Shown one piece after another: positions 25,469 through 35,023 of a DNA stretch of 64,000 nucleotides. Location: positions 1 to 64,000 of the forward strand of contig CAXBMB010000013.1 of NCBI GenBank assembly GCA_963976695.1, in the 5' to 3' direction. The position numbers were made by a program, and so were the translations under genes. The notes under the pieces were generated by a model, which was not told the origin of the DNA, did not search any database, and saw only the letters and a list, made by a program, of their open reading frames with translations. The stretch is from CAXBMB01 sp963976695 (GTDB lineage: Bacteria > Pseudomonadota > Alphaproteobacteria > Kiloniellales > DSM-21159). How positions within the stretch are numbered: the first letter of the stretch is position 1; each line of letters begins with the position of its first letter.

Positions 25469-27099
25469 TCTTTGGTCCGCTGCCGCTGGCCCAAGCGGCT
25501 GGCGCCATTCTGGCCCACTCGCTGCGCCAGGGCGGCGTTAATTTCAAGAAGGGCCGCCGCCTGAGCGACGCCGACATCGCGACGTTGACAGCCGAAGGCC
25601 TGCGGGAGGTCATCGTGGCACGGCTGGAGCAAGACGACGTGCACGAGGACCAGGCGGCCGAGATACTGGCCCAGGCCGTCACCGGTGGCAACATACGGTT
25701 GTCCGCCGCCTTCACCGGTCGCTGCAACCTGATTGCCGACTCTCGCGGTCTGGTGGTGGTGGATCAGGCGCGGCTGGAGCAGATCAATCTGGTGGACGAG
25801 AGCCTGACCGTGGCGACGCTGCGAAGCCATCAAACGGTTGAAGCCAGGCAAATGCTGGCCACCATCAAGGTCATTCCCTTCGCCACCTCCCGACTGATCC
25901 TGCGGGCTTGTGTCGATGTGGCGCAAATGGATTCCACCCCGCTGATCCGGGTGGCGCCCTATCGACCCCGCAAGGTTGGCCTGGTGCAAAGCCAACTGCC
26001 CGCCATGAAAACCAGCCTGCTGGAAAAGACATCGGACGCCTTGAACGCCCGGCTGGCGGCCCTGGACTGCCCGCCCCTGGTGGAGCGACGCTGCGCCCAT
26101 GAGATTGCGCAGGTGGCGGCTGCAATCGAAGAGCTGAAAGTCGAGGGCTGCGAGCTGCTTCTGGTTTCCGGCGCGTCGGCCATTGTCGACCGTCGGGATG
26201 TGGTGCCGGCGGGCGTCACGGCCGCCGGCGGCCGGCTTATCCACTTCGGAATGCCGGTGGATCCCGGCAACCTGCTGCTGTTGGCCGAACTCGATGGGCG
26301 TCCCTTGCTGGGGCTGCCGGGCTGCGCGCGCTCGCCGAAATTGAATGGGTTGGACTGGGTATTGCAACGAATCATCGCCGACCAGCCGGTCACCGCTGAC
26401 GAGATTATGCGGATGGGTCAGGGCGGCTTGCTGAAAGAAACCAGTCAACGCCCCCTGCCGCGCGCCGCGGCGGTCGAGCCGCCGCGCCACGGCCCCCAGG
26501 CCGCTTGGATTTCGGCCGTCGTCCTTGCCGCCGGCATGAGCCGCCGCATGGGTCCGGCCAACAAACTGCTGCAGCCCGTCGACGGCAAGGCCATGGTGCT
26601 GCGCGCGGTGGAAGCCGCCCTGGCCTCCCAGGCCCAGGAAGTGATCGTGGTCACTGGACACCAACACCAGGCGATTGAAGCCCTGCTCGCCCCCTTTGCG
26701 GCAAAAATCCGCTTCACCCACAATCCCGACTACGAAGCCGGCCTCAGCACCTCCGTCCATCGAGGGGTGGCGGCCCTGTCGCGGGAAAGTGAGGGCTGTC
26801 TGGTCTTGCTCGGCGACATGCCGTGGGTCGGCGCGCAGGTCCTGGACAGCATCATTGCCGCCTTCAATCCGCTGGAAGGTCGGGCCCTTTGCCTGCCCAC
26901 CTGGCAGGGCAAACGCGGCAATCCCCTGCTCTTTGCCCGCCAGTTTTACAGCGAAGTTCAGGAAATTACCGGCGACATGGGAGCAAAACCGCTGTTGGGC
27001 AGCTACCCCGAAGTCATTGCCGAAGTGCCGCAGAAAGCAGCAGGGGTGCTGCTGGATATCGACACGCCGGACGCTCTGAAATCAATAACAGATAAATAA
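25465..27099 (+). CDS. molybdopterin-binding / MocA-like cytidylyltransferase fusion
   Basis: A 544-residue two-domain protein. Residues about 1-340 form a MoeA/MogA-like molybdopterin-binding region (ELLLVSGASAIVDRRDVVPAGVTAAGG..., GMPVDPGNLLLLAELDGRPLLGLPGCARS). Residues about 350-544 are a MobA/MocA-type nucleotidyltransferase, with the signature VVLAAGMSRRMGPANKLLQPVDGKAMV and LLGDMPWVGAQVLDSI. The C-terminal half should convert molybdenum cofactor to the cytosine dinucleotide form used by the xanthine oxidase family. It overlaps the XdhC gene, so it is part of the same maturation operon. Confidence 0.92.
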   Translation: MIFGPLPLAQAAGAILAHSLRQGGVNFKKGRRLSDADIATLTAEGLREVIVARLEQDDVHEDQAAEILAQAVTGGNIRLSAAFTGRCNLIADSRGLVVVDQARLEQINLVDESLTVATLRSHQTVEARQMLATIKVIPFATSRLILRACVDVAQMDSTPLIRVAPYRPRKVGLVQSQLPAMKTSLLEKTSDALNARLAALDCPPLVERRCAHEIAQVAAAIEELKVEGCELLLVSGASAIVDRRDVVPAGVTAAGGRLIHFGMPVDPGNLLLLAELDGRPLLGLPGCARSPKLNGLDWVLQRIIADQPVTADEIMRMGQGGLLKETSQRPLPRAAAVEPPRHGPQAAWISAVVLAAGMSRRMGPANKLLQPVDGKAMVLRAVEAALASQAQEVIVVTGHQHQAIEALLAPFAAKIRFTHNPDYEAGLSTSVHRGVAALSRESEGCLVLLGDMPWVGAQVLDSIIAAFNPLEGRALCLPTWQGKRGNPLLFARQFYSEVQEITGDMGAKPLLGSYPEVIAEVPQKAAGVLLDIDTPDALKSITDK

Positions 27100-27316
27100 A
27101 ACCAACAGGATATAAGGTTTCTTTCGCGTTGACGCTTTCATTGTTTTTTTTAATTAACACTAATATTTTGCTATTTATATTTTAACCTTTTCACATAAAC
27201 GATGACAAATAGGCCGCTCTCTTATTCCACATTCTCTATGGCAGAAATTCATTAATTACACTAAATTGCTATTTAGAAAGTCGCTTAAATTAACATACGA
27301 CAACGGGGTTTCTCGG
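27100..27316. other. AT-rich promoter region of the ATP-grasp gene
   Basis: 217 bp of very AT-rich sequence (for example TTTTTTTTAATTAACACTAATATTTTGC and ATTCATTAATTACACTAAATTGC), in contrast to both neighbours. It probably holds a promoter. No gene. Confidence 0.5.
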
Positions 27317-28357
27317 ATGGTTAAAATCCACGTCCTGCATGAAAACAACGAGTGGCTGCCACCGTTGCGCGCGGCGCTGCGCGCGCGTGGCCAGACCCAT
27401 GAGGAATGGCATTTGGATCAAGGTCTGGTGGACCTGGACCGCATCCCGCCGGCGGGTGTGTTCTACAATCGCATGAGCGCATCCTCCCATACCCGCGGTC
27501 ATCGCTATGCGCCGGAGATTACCCGCGCCGTGCTGCAGTGGCTTGAGTTGCATGGCCGCCGGGTCATCAACGGCACGCCCGCCCTGGCGCTGGAAGTGGA
27601 TAAGCTGGGTCAGTATGCGGCGCTCACCCGGGCCGGCCTGCCGACCCCCAAGACCCTTGCCGCGACCGGCAAGGACCAGGTGCTACAGGCCGCCCAAGCG
27701 CTCGGGCAATGGCCATTGATCCTCAAGCCCAACCGCGGCGGCAAGGGTCTGGGCGTGCAGCTGTTCCATGACATCGCCAGCTTGGCCGCCTTCCTGGATT
27801 CGCCCGGCGACGCCGCGCCGATCGACGGCATTTGGCTGGTGCAAAGCTATATCCAGGCACCGGAGCCCTTTATCACCCGGATGGAGTTCATCGGCGGCAA
27901 GTTCCACTACGCCGTGCGGGTCGACAGCAGCGACGGCTTCTTGCTGTGCCCGGCCGACGTTTGCGCCTTGCCGGAAGACGCCTTCTGCCCGGCCGACAGC
28001 AACCTCGAGGACGCGGACCGCCAAAGCCAGACGCCCTCCGGGCAAAGCCAACCGATCATGGAAAACCAGGTCAAGCCGCCAAAATTCCAGATCGTCGCCG
28101 GCTTCAAAAGCCCCCTGGTGGAACCCCTGGAGCAGTTCCTCGCCGACAATGGCATTGAGGTTGCTGGCATTGAGTTCATCGTCGACGGCGACGGCCAGCC
28201 CTATGTTTATGACATCAACACCAACACCAACTACAACGGCGAAGCTGAAAGCCGCGCCAAGGCTCAGGGATTGATTACCCAAGGCGGCATGGCGCGCCTA
28301 GCTGAATACCTGGAAAAGCAACTTGACGGCATTTCGCCCGCGTTGGCGGCGGAATAG
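27317..28357 (+). CDS. ATP-grasp enzyme (RimK-like)
   Basis: A 346-residue protein of the ATP-grasp superfamily. ATG 27317 is chosen because MVKIHVLHENNEWLPPLRAALRARG begins the predicted pre-ATP-grasp fold; the frame from 27266 reads AT-rich intergenic DNA. Conserved motifs are GTPALALEVDKLGQYAALTRAGLPTPKTLA, PLILKPNRGGKGLGVQLF (the glycine-rich ATP loop), and EFIVDGDGQPYVYDINTNTNYN with the magnesium-binding acid and asparagine. The family joins a carboxylate to an amine; the substrates here are unknown. It follows the molybdenum cluster but has its own promoter region, so a link is only possible. Confidence 0.85.
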   Translation: MVKIHVLHENNEWLPPLRAALRARGQTHEEWHLDQGLVDLDRIPPAGVFYNRMSASSHTRGHRYAPEITRAVLQWLELHGRRVINGTPALALEVDKLGQYAALTRAGLPTPKTLAATGKDQVLQAAQALGQWPLILKPNRGGKGLGVQLFHDIASLAAFLDSPGDAAPIDGIWLVQSYIQAPEPFITRMEFIGGKFHYAVRVDSSDGFLLCPADVCALPEDAFCPADSNLEDADRQSQTPSGQSQPIMENQVKPPKFQIVAGFKSPLVEPLEQFLADNGIEVAGIEFIVDGDGQPYVYDINTNTNYNGEAESRAKAQGLITQGGMARLAEYLEKQLDGISPALAAE

Positions 28358-28363
28358 CCGGAT

Positions 28364-28404
28364 AAAAAAAGTGCGATGGCGCGGCAACCATCGCACTTTG
28401 TTTT
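28364..28404. terminator. bidirectional terminator
   Basis: AAAGTGCGATGG (28368-28379) pairs with CCATCGCACTTT (28388-28399), with A-rich sequence before and TTTGTTTT after. It serves the ATP-grasp gene from the left and the MOSC gene from the right. Confidence 0.93.
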
Positions 28405-28459
28405 CATGAGGGCCTCAGCGTCGGAGCGACAGAGTCGAACCGGCGGAATTGGCCCGGCG

Positions 28460-29167
28460 CTATGGCGTCGGCGGTGCCTCTGGCGGCGTGGTCAGGCGGC
28501 GTGACCAGTCCTCCACCCTTCGAAACGCCAGCCGGGCGCGCACCAACTCGAGCCAGGAGGGCGGCAGCAACGTCAGGGCCGCCAGCTGCGCCAAGCCGTC
28601 ATAATTCAGACTATCGCGATAGAGTAGGTCCAGCACCCGCTTGATCGTCCAGTCCTCGGCCGGGCGATCAACGAGCCGAAGGCTGTCCCCGGCGGCAACC
28701 CGGCCTTCGTCAAGCACACGGTAATACCAGCCGGTGCGGCCGCTGGTCTGGACCTGCCGGGCCATGCTGGCCTGGTCAAACCGCAGGTTCAGCCGCCAGC
28801 AGGGTTGTCGACCCTGCGACACCTGCACCCGCGCGCTGCCGAGCTGATAGACATCCCCCAGGCAAACATCGGCTTCAGTCATCGTCTCGGTCGAGAGGTT
28901 CTCGCCGAACGCCCCAGCCAGTTTGAACAGTTCGGCGCGTTCCGGGAGTTCGGCCCGCCACACCGCATAGTGATCAAACGGGTAGTGATGAAGCGCCTTG
29001 TCCGGGCCGCCGTGATGCTTGCGGTCCCCTTGCTGGTCGCCGCGAAGTCCCCAGCGGGTAACCTCCAGGGCCTTGTCGACCGGCTGCTTGAAGATACCGC
29101 TGTCAACGCCGCGCCGGCCCAGCGGCATGATCTTGCCAACCAGAACGGCGCGGATGACTCTGTTCAT
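28460..29167 (-). CDS. MOSC domain protein (YiiM-like)
   Basis: A 235-residue MOSC protein. The central domain includes GDQQGDRKHHGGPDKALHHYPFDHYAVWRAELP, GAFGENLSTETMTEADVCLGDVYQLGSARVQVSQGRQPCWRLNLRF, with the conserved cysteine of the MOSC fold, and a C-terminal YiiM 3-alpha region. YiiM uses molybdenum cofactor to reduce N-hydroxylated bases and related compounds. It overlaps the 5-formyl-THF cyclo-ligase gene by 4 bp (ATGA), so they are translated together. It may connect with the nearby molybdenum genes, but it is on the opposite strand. Confidence 0.9.
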   Translation of the reverse strand: MNRVIRAVLVGKIMPLGRRGVDSGIFKQPVDKALEVTRWGLRGDQQGDRKHHGGPDKALHHYPFDHYAVWRAELPERAELFKLAGAFGENLSTETMTEADVCLGDVYQLGSARVQVSQGRQPCWRLNLRFDQASMARQVQTSGRTGWYYRVLDEGRVAAGDSLRLVDRPAEDWTIKRVLDLLYRDSLNYDGLAQLAALTLLPPSWLELVRARLAFRRVEDWSRRLTTPPEAPPTP

Positions 29168-29880
29168 CTGCCGTGGCCATCCGCCAGTCGGTCTTCCACC
29201 GGGCAGATCACGCCGGTTTCCGTGACCACCTTATCCATCGGGATGTCGTGCCACTGCGGGTAAATCGTCGCGATGGCGGCCTGGTTATAGCCCACACCGA
29301 ACAGCCGTGGTTTCTTTGCCAGCGCGGCAAGCGTGCGGTCATAGAAGCCGCCGCCGTAGCCCAGCCGATAGCAGCCGCGATCAAAACCGATCACCGGCGC
29401 GATGACCACATCCGGCACCGCGACTTCGGCGTCTTCGCGCGGGATGGGAATATTCCAGACCCCGCGCCCCAGGGAATCGCCGTCGGCCCAGATGCGAAAC
29501 AGCAGCGGTTTGCCATGCGCCACCACCACCGGCAAGGCGCAGCGCCCGCCACGGCCGGCAAGCCGCTTCATGAAGTCGACAAGATTGGGCTCGCCGCGAA
29601 ACGGCCAGTAGGCACTGACGGTCAGGCCCTCGACGCTCCCGATCGCCGCTTCGAGGTTGGCGGCAATCTGCGCGCCCTGCTGGCGGCGAAGCTCGGTGTC
29701 AAGCGCCAAGCGCTGCTTGACCAGCCGGTCACGCTCGGCCTTGCGCCAGCGCTTCAGGTCAAGCTGTTGCTCGGCGGCGCTTGCCGCGGGCAGATTTTGG
29801 TAGGCGGGATCCAGTTCGTGCATAAAGCAGGGCGGCGATGCAAAAGTTCCGCTGTTGTCGTCTTCGTTCTGATCGGCCAT
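29164..29880 (-). CDS. fau: 5-formyltetrahydrofolate cyclo-ligase
   Basis: A 238-residue enzyme that converts 5-formyl-THF to 5,10-methenyl-THF with ATP. The signature GFDRGCYRLGYGGGFYDRTLAAL and the N-terminal KRWRKAERDRLVKQRLALD are clear. The first 35 or so residues (MADQNEDDNSGTF...) are unusual for the family, so translation could start at the internal ATG at 29823 instead. A TATAAT lies only 13-18 bp upstream of the first ATG on the minus strand (29893-29898), which would leave almost no leader and favours the later start. It is translationally coupled to the MOSC gene. Confidence 0.92.
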   Translation of the reverse strand: MADQNEDDNSGTFASPPCFMHELDPAYQNLPAASAAEQQLDLKRWRKAERDRLVKQRLALDTELRRQQGAQIAANLEAAIGSVEGLTVSAYWPFRGEPNLVDFMKRLAGRGGRCALPVVVAHGKPLLFRIWADGDSLGRGVWNIPIPREDAEVAVPDVVIAPVIGFDRGCYRLGYGGGFYDRTLAALAKKPRLFGVGYNQAAIATIYPQWHDIPMDKVVTETGVICPVEDRLADGHGR

Positions 29881-30322
29881 CTGATCTATTCCATTATACC
29901 GTGTGAGCCATTCAGGAGTACCTTGCGCGAAGGGGGCGGCGAAGATCGCGCGCGCACCGATCCCGGCGCATCCAATCCGGCGGCTTCACGCCGCCGCGGC
30001 CTGGTCGCGGCGCCGACCGATCCAGCGCCGGGAAAAACCCGGTGGGCTGGCAAACAGCCTGCGCGCGAGAGCCCATCTTGCCTGCCGCCGCCAAGGCCTT
30101 CGTCATCCGCACCTTAGCAAGGCAGCTCCCGGACGACCTTCAAATTGCGACCTCTTTTGCCTTCCAAACTCCAAGGTGGAACTTTTTTTTGTCGCCGCTT
30201 GCCGGCCGATCCTGCCCGAACACTCAACAACCCATCCGCGACTCGGCGACGCACGGGCAACAGTCCCGGTCATCTCGCTTTTCCGCCGCGACCGCAATTG
30301 AAAAGCCGCCGGCGACGCCGAG
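29881..30322. other. 442-bp intergenic region upstream of fau
   Basis: 6S RNA often lies next to this gene in bacteria, so the minus strand was read for it. Several short GC-rich stems are present (for example GCGGCGTGAAGCCGC, 29979-29993 region), but no convincing 6S fold or terminator. A TATAAT box for fau is at 29893-29898. No gene was seen. Confidence 0.4.
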
Positions 30323-31921
30323 TTAGTAGCCGAGCGCCATGCCGTCCTTGCGGGGGTCCGAGCCGCCGGTCAGCACACCTTGATCCCAGTCGATCTGGAT
30401 GGCCTGCGCGCCGCCGATTGGACTGGGGATCGAAGCTTTGAGCACATGTCCCTTGGCCCGCAGCTGCGCCCGAACGGCCTCGCCAATACCGCTTTCCACG
30501 TCAATTTTTCCGTCGTCGTCTTCGGGAAAAAGTCTTGGCAGGTCAATTGCTTCCTGCACGTCCAGCCCGAAGTCGATGATGTTGGTCAGCAGCCGGGCGT
30601 GACCGCAGGCCTGATAATGCCCGCCCATCACGCCAAAGGGCATCACCGCCTTGCCGTCCTTGACCAGCATGCCGGGGATAATGGTGTGCAGCGGTCGCTT
30701 GCCGGGGGCGATGCAGTTCGGGTGCCCCGGCTCCACCTTGAAGCTGCAACCGCGATTGTGCAGCATCACGCCGGACTTGGGCGCCATGCGCACCGACCCG
30801 AAGGAATTGAAGATCGAGTTGATGAAGGAAACGGCGTTGCGATCCTTGTCCACCACGGTGATATAGACCGTATCCTCGTGCTTGGGGAAATCCGACGGCG
30901 GCAGGGCCTGTGACCGCGCGGCCAGGTCGATCCCGGCAGCCAGCTTGGCGGCGCGCACCTTGTCCAGCCAGGCGGCGGTGAGAATTTTCACTTGGGCAGG
31001 ATCGGCCAGCTGTTCATCACGGTCGCGATAGGCGATGCGCGTCGCTTCGATTTCCAGATGCAGGCGCTCGGCCGACAGCGGGTCGAGCTTGGACAGGTCG
31101 AAGTTTTCCAGGATGTTCAACAGCCCCAAAGCGGCGATGCCCTGACCATTGGGCGGGCACTCGAAGACATCATAACCGCGATAGTTGGTGGTCACCGGCG
31201 TGACGAACTCGCCCTCGGCCGACGCGAAGTCTTCCAGCGTGTGAACACCGCCCAGGGACTGCAGGTAATTGACGATGTCCGCCGCCGTCTCGCCCTTGTA
31301 GAAGCCATCGCGCCCTTCCCGGCCGATCTTCTCCAGCGTATCGGCCAAAGCAGGCTGACAATGAACGGCGCCGACGGCCGGCACCTCGCCATTGGGGAGG
31401 AAAACCGCCGCTGCGTTGGCGTCCTTTTTCAACCACGCCACCTGCCGGCTCCAATCGTGCTGAACCCGGCTGTGCACCACATAACCCTCGCGCGCATAGC
31501 TGACCGCCCTGGCGAGGAGTTCGGCCATCGGCAGGCGGCCGTGACGCTGATTAAGTTGGAACCACGCATCCACCGCACCGGGAATGGTGGTGGCTTCCGG
31601 CCGGCCGCGTGCGATTGAGGTAATGCCCCGTTCAAGCAGGTATTCCGCGGTCAATGCGGCGGGAACGCGGCCGGAGCCGTTGAAAGCGGTGATCTCGGCG
31701 GAGCCGTTGGGCGCATAGAGGGCGAAACAGTCGCCGCCGATGCCGGTCGATTGAGGTTCGACCACGCACTGCACCGCACAGGCGGCAATGGCCGCGTCCA
31801 TGGCGGTACCGCCATCGCGTAAAACATCCAACGCAGCCAAGGTCGCCAAGGGATGGGACGTCGCAGCCATGCCATGTCGAGAGTGGACCGGTGACCGGCC
31901 AGCAAGTTCTAAATTTCGCAT
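30323..31921 (-). CDS. ggt: gamma-glutamyltransferase (paralogue 1)
   Basis: A 532-residue Ntn-hydrolase. The catalytic threonine that becomes the N-terminus of the small subunit after self-cleavage is in KHEDTVYITVVDKDRNAVSFINSIF (about residue 350). The C-terminal MPFGVMGGHYQACGHARLLTNIIDFGLDVQEAIDLPR is typical. No signal peptide is evident: it starts MRNLELAGRSPVHSRHGMAATSHPLA, so it may be cytoplasmic. It belongs to the GGT-like group that includes cephalosporin acylases. The next upstream gene on this strand, DUF523, ends 10 bp before its start. A second member is at 56986. Confidence 0.9.
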   Translation of the reverse strand: MRNLELAGRSPVHSRHGMAATSHPLATLAALDVLRDGGTAMDAAIAACAVQCVVEPQSTGIGGDCFALYAPNGSAEITAFNGSGRVPAALTAEYLLERGITSIARGRPEATTIPGAVDAWFQLNQRHGRLPMAELLARAVSYAREGYVVHSRVQHDWSRQVAWLKKDANAAAVFLPNGEVPAVGAVHCQPALADTLEKIGREGRDGFYKGETAADIVNYLQSLGGVHTLEDFASAEGEFVTPVTTNYRGYDVFECPPNGQGIAALGLLNILENFDLSKLDPLSAERLHLEIEATRIAYRDRDEQLADPAQVKILTAAWLDKVRAAKLAAGIDLAARSQALPPSDFPKHEDTVYITVVDKDRNAVSFINSIFNSFGSVRMAPKSGVMLHNRGCSFKVEPGHPNCIAPGKRPLHTIIPGMLVKDGKAVMPFGVMGGHYQACGHARLLTNIIDFGLDVQEAIDLPRLFPEDDDGKIDVESGIGEAVRAQLRAKGHVLKASIPSPIGGAQAIQIDWDQGVLTGGSDPRKDGMALGY

Positions 31922-31930
31922 GGTCTTTTG

Positions 31931-32539
31931 CTAGCGTTTTTTGCCCTCTACCGTAAAGCGCTCTCCTGGCACAGTTGTGATGCCAAATTGCGCGGACCGG
32001 CTTGGCGTTTCCGCGTCGGGTGATCCGGCGGCGGCGTCGCGCCGCGCCACCGCCCGGACCAGGGCGGCCAAGCTGTTTTCCGAGAAAACCCCGATTCCAT
32101 TGGCCGACAACAAGGCCGCGGTGACCGCGCTTCCGGCGATTACCGCGCCCCGATGACCGCCATCGTAGATCGTCCTACTGCCACAGGACGGACTGCCGTC
32201 CTTCAGCAGGGCATAGACGACATTGGCCGCCAAGGCCTGACGCAGGGTTTGCCGCGCCCCGACAAGATAGCCCTGGGTAACGTCCTGCCCGGCGACGTCG
32301 ATCACCTTAGCCCGGCCGTCGAGCACGGCTGCGCCGCCGCCTTCTCCTAAAATTTCAGCCGGCCGACGCGGCGCGGAAAATCCCCCGGCCAGCTCCGGAC
32401 AGATCACCAGCAAACGCCCCTGGTCTCGCCACAGCGCCAGCACGCCGGAGTTCAGCGGTTTTGCCTTGCCGTCGTACCGCACCGGCTGGCCCATCAGACA
32501 AGCGCTCACCAGGATCTTGGCTTTGTTCGGCGCGGACAT
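31931..32539 (-). CDS. DUF523 family protein
   Basis: A 202-residue protein. The DUF523 signature is complete: ILVSACLMGQPVRYDGKAK at the N-terminus, VICPELAGGFSAPRRPAEI, and ALLKDGSPSCGSRTIYDG. The conserved cysteines of SACL, CPE and SPSCG could bind metal or be redox active. Its function is unknown to me. Its start codon directly follows the stop of the aldolase gene (TGA then ATG), so the pair is coupled. Confidence 0.87.
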   Translation of the reverse strand: MSAPNKAKILVSACLMGQPVRYDGKAKPLNSGVLALWRDQGRLLVICPELAGGFSAPRRPAEILGEGGGAAVLDGRAKVIDVAGQDVTQGYLVGARQTLRQALAANVVYALLKDGSPSCGSRTIYDGGHRGAVIAGSAVTAALLSANGIGVFSENSLAALVRAVARRDAAAGSPDAETPSRSAQFGITTVPGERFTVEGKKR

Positions 32540-33289
32540 TCAGTCGCCGTAACCCGGGTTGATCTGATCAAGCAGCCGCTTCAGGGCCTGGAAGTGGGCT
32601 TCCGGATACAGCCCGCCGGCCTCCATCTCCGCCTTGGTCTGGGCGGCCCGGTTGCTGCCGATCAAGCGCAGCGGTCGACCCGACGACATCGCCAACAGCT
32701 GAACTTGGCAGGCCCGCTCGAGAAAATAGAGATCGTCGAAGGCCCGGGCGATGCTTTCGCCGGCCACAATGACGCCATGATGGGCCATGAACAGCACCCG
32801 CTTGTCGCCCAGCGCAGCGGCGATGCGATCGCCTTCGGCGGCATCCTCGGCCAACCCGCCATAGTGCGGATCATAGGCCACTTCGCCATGGAACCGCAGG
32901 GAATTCTGATGCACCGGCAGCAACTTGCCGTCTTCCACACAGGTCAGCGCGGTGGCCTGCGGCATATGGGTGTGCAGCACACAGACCGCCTTGGCGTTGG
33001 CATGGTGCAGCCGGCCATGGATGGTGAAGGCGGTCAGTTCGGCTTCGCCCTCGCCATCCAGATTCCGCCCCTGCCCATCCAGCAGCAGAATGTCGCTGGC
33101 GCGAATCTGGCTCCAGTGGATGCCGTGGGGATTAAGCAGGTAGCACAGCTCTTCGCCGGGCAGGGCATAGCTGAAGTGGTTGCAAACCCCTTCATGCAAT
33201 CCAAAATGCGCCGCCAGCCGCAGGGCCGCCGCCAAATCACTTCTTTCTTGGTGAAACCGCACAACTTTGCCTTTCAACAGTGCTTGCAA
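32540..33289 (-). CDS. class II aldolase/adducin family protein
   Basis: A 249-residue protein of the zinc-dependent class II aldolase family. The zinc ligands are in LHTHMPQATAL (about residues 102-112) and FMAHHGVIVAGES (about 167-179); the N-terminal EGVCNHFSYALPG is typical. It may cleave a sugar phosphate such as fuculose 1-phosphate, but the substrate cannot be told. It is the first gene of a three-gene run on the minus strand (aldolase, DUF523, GGT). Confidence 0.88.
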   Translation of the reverse strand: MQALLKGKVVRFHQERSDLAAALRLAAHFGLHEGVCNHFSYALPGEELCYLLNPHGIHWSQIRASDILLLDGQGRNLDGEGEAELTAFTIHGRLHHANAKAVCVLHTHMPQATALTCVEDGKLLPVHQNSLRFHGEVAYDPHYGGLAEDAAEGDRIAAALGDKRVLFMAHHGVIVAGESIARAFDDLYFLERACQVQLLAMSSGRPLRLIGSNRAAQTKAEMEAGGLYPEAHFQALKRLLDQINPGYGD

Positions 33290-33697
33290 GCTTGCCGCAA
33301 AGCGCAGGCCCGGCAGCTATCCCACTCTACTCGCCGCCTCGCTTCGCGCAGCGGGAATTCTGCCAAACCCAAGGCTATTCTCCAACCTATTGTTTGGCGG
33401 TTGGTTTCCACCTTCGCTCTGACGCGCGCGCAAGCGTCAAGGAACGTCGTTCCACCATTATCCGCTGTCGTCTCCAACACACCCGCCCGTCGGGATTCTT
33501 GCGAAAACTGCTTTCCTGGCGGACCCGCCCGGCTTTCTTCGCTTGTCATGGTCGGCCAAGACAATCAGCATGGCTGGGCTGGCGCCACCAATCGCCGCTC
33601 GTCTTTATGACGCCATGGTCAAGTTGGGCTGGCTGGGCTACGTCAGACCCGGTGGCCGCCGAGCCGCAGATTACACTACTTAGGGAGAAGAAACCCC
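33290..33697. other. 408-bp divergent intergenic region
   Basis: Space between the aldolase and the formaldehyde dehydrogenase genes. No supported gene, repeat or clear operator was seen. The ribosome binding site GGGAGAAG for the dehydrogenase is at its right end. Confidence 0.45.
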
Positions 33698-34807
<1,110 letters not shown>

Positions 34808-35023
34808 GCGCAGGCGGCGGCGCCCGACCGGCGCCGTCACCGGCCGCTTGACCGACGAGGACGGGGCGTGAACCGATCCACGCCGCGCGCCCGTTTTCCC
34901 GCGCCGCGCATCGGGCGGCCAGCCGGGTCGACGCCGCCCAAGTCACGACGGCGTCAGGGGGTCTGACCCGGCGCAAGCGGACATAAATAAACGGACCTAA
35001 ACGATAGAAAGCCAGCCTTCACC

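Noticed and set aside
29881..30322. 6S RNA upstream of fau
   Set aside because: The position is typical for 6S RNA in many bacteria, but I could not find a long hairpin with the central bubble or a terminator on the minus strand.
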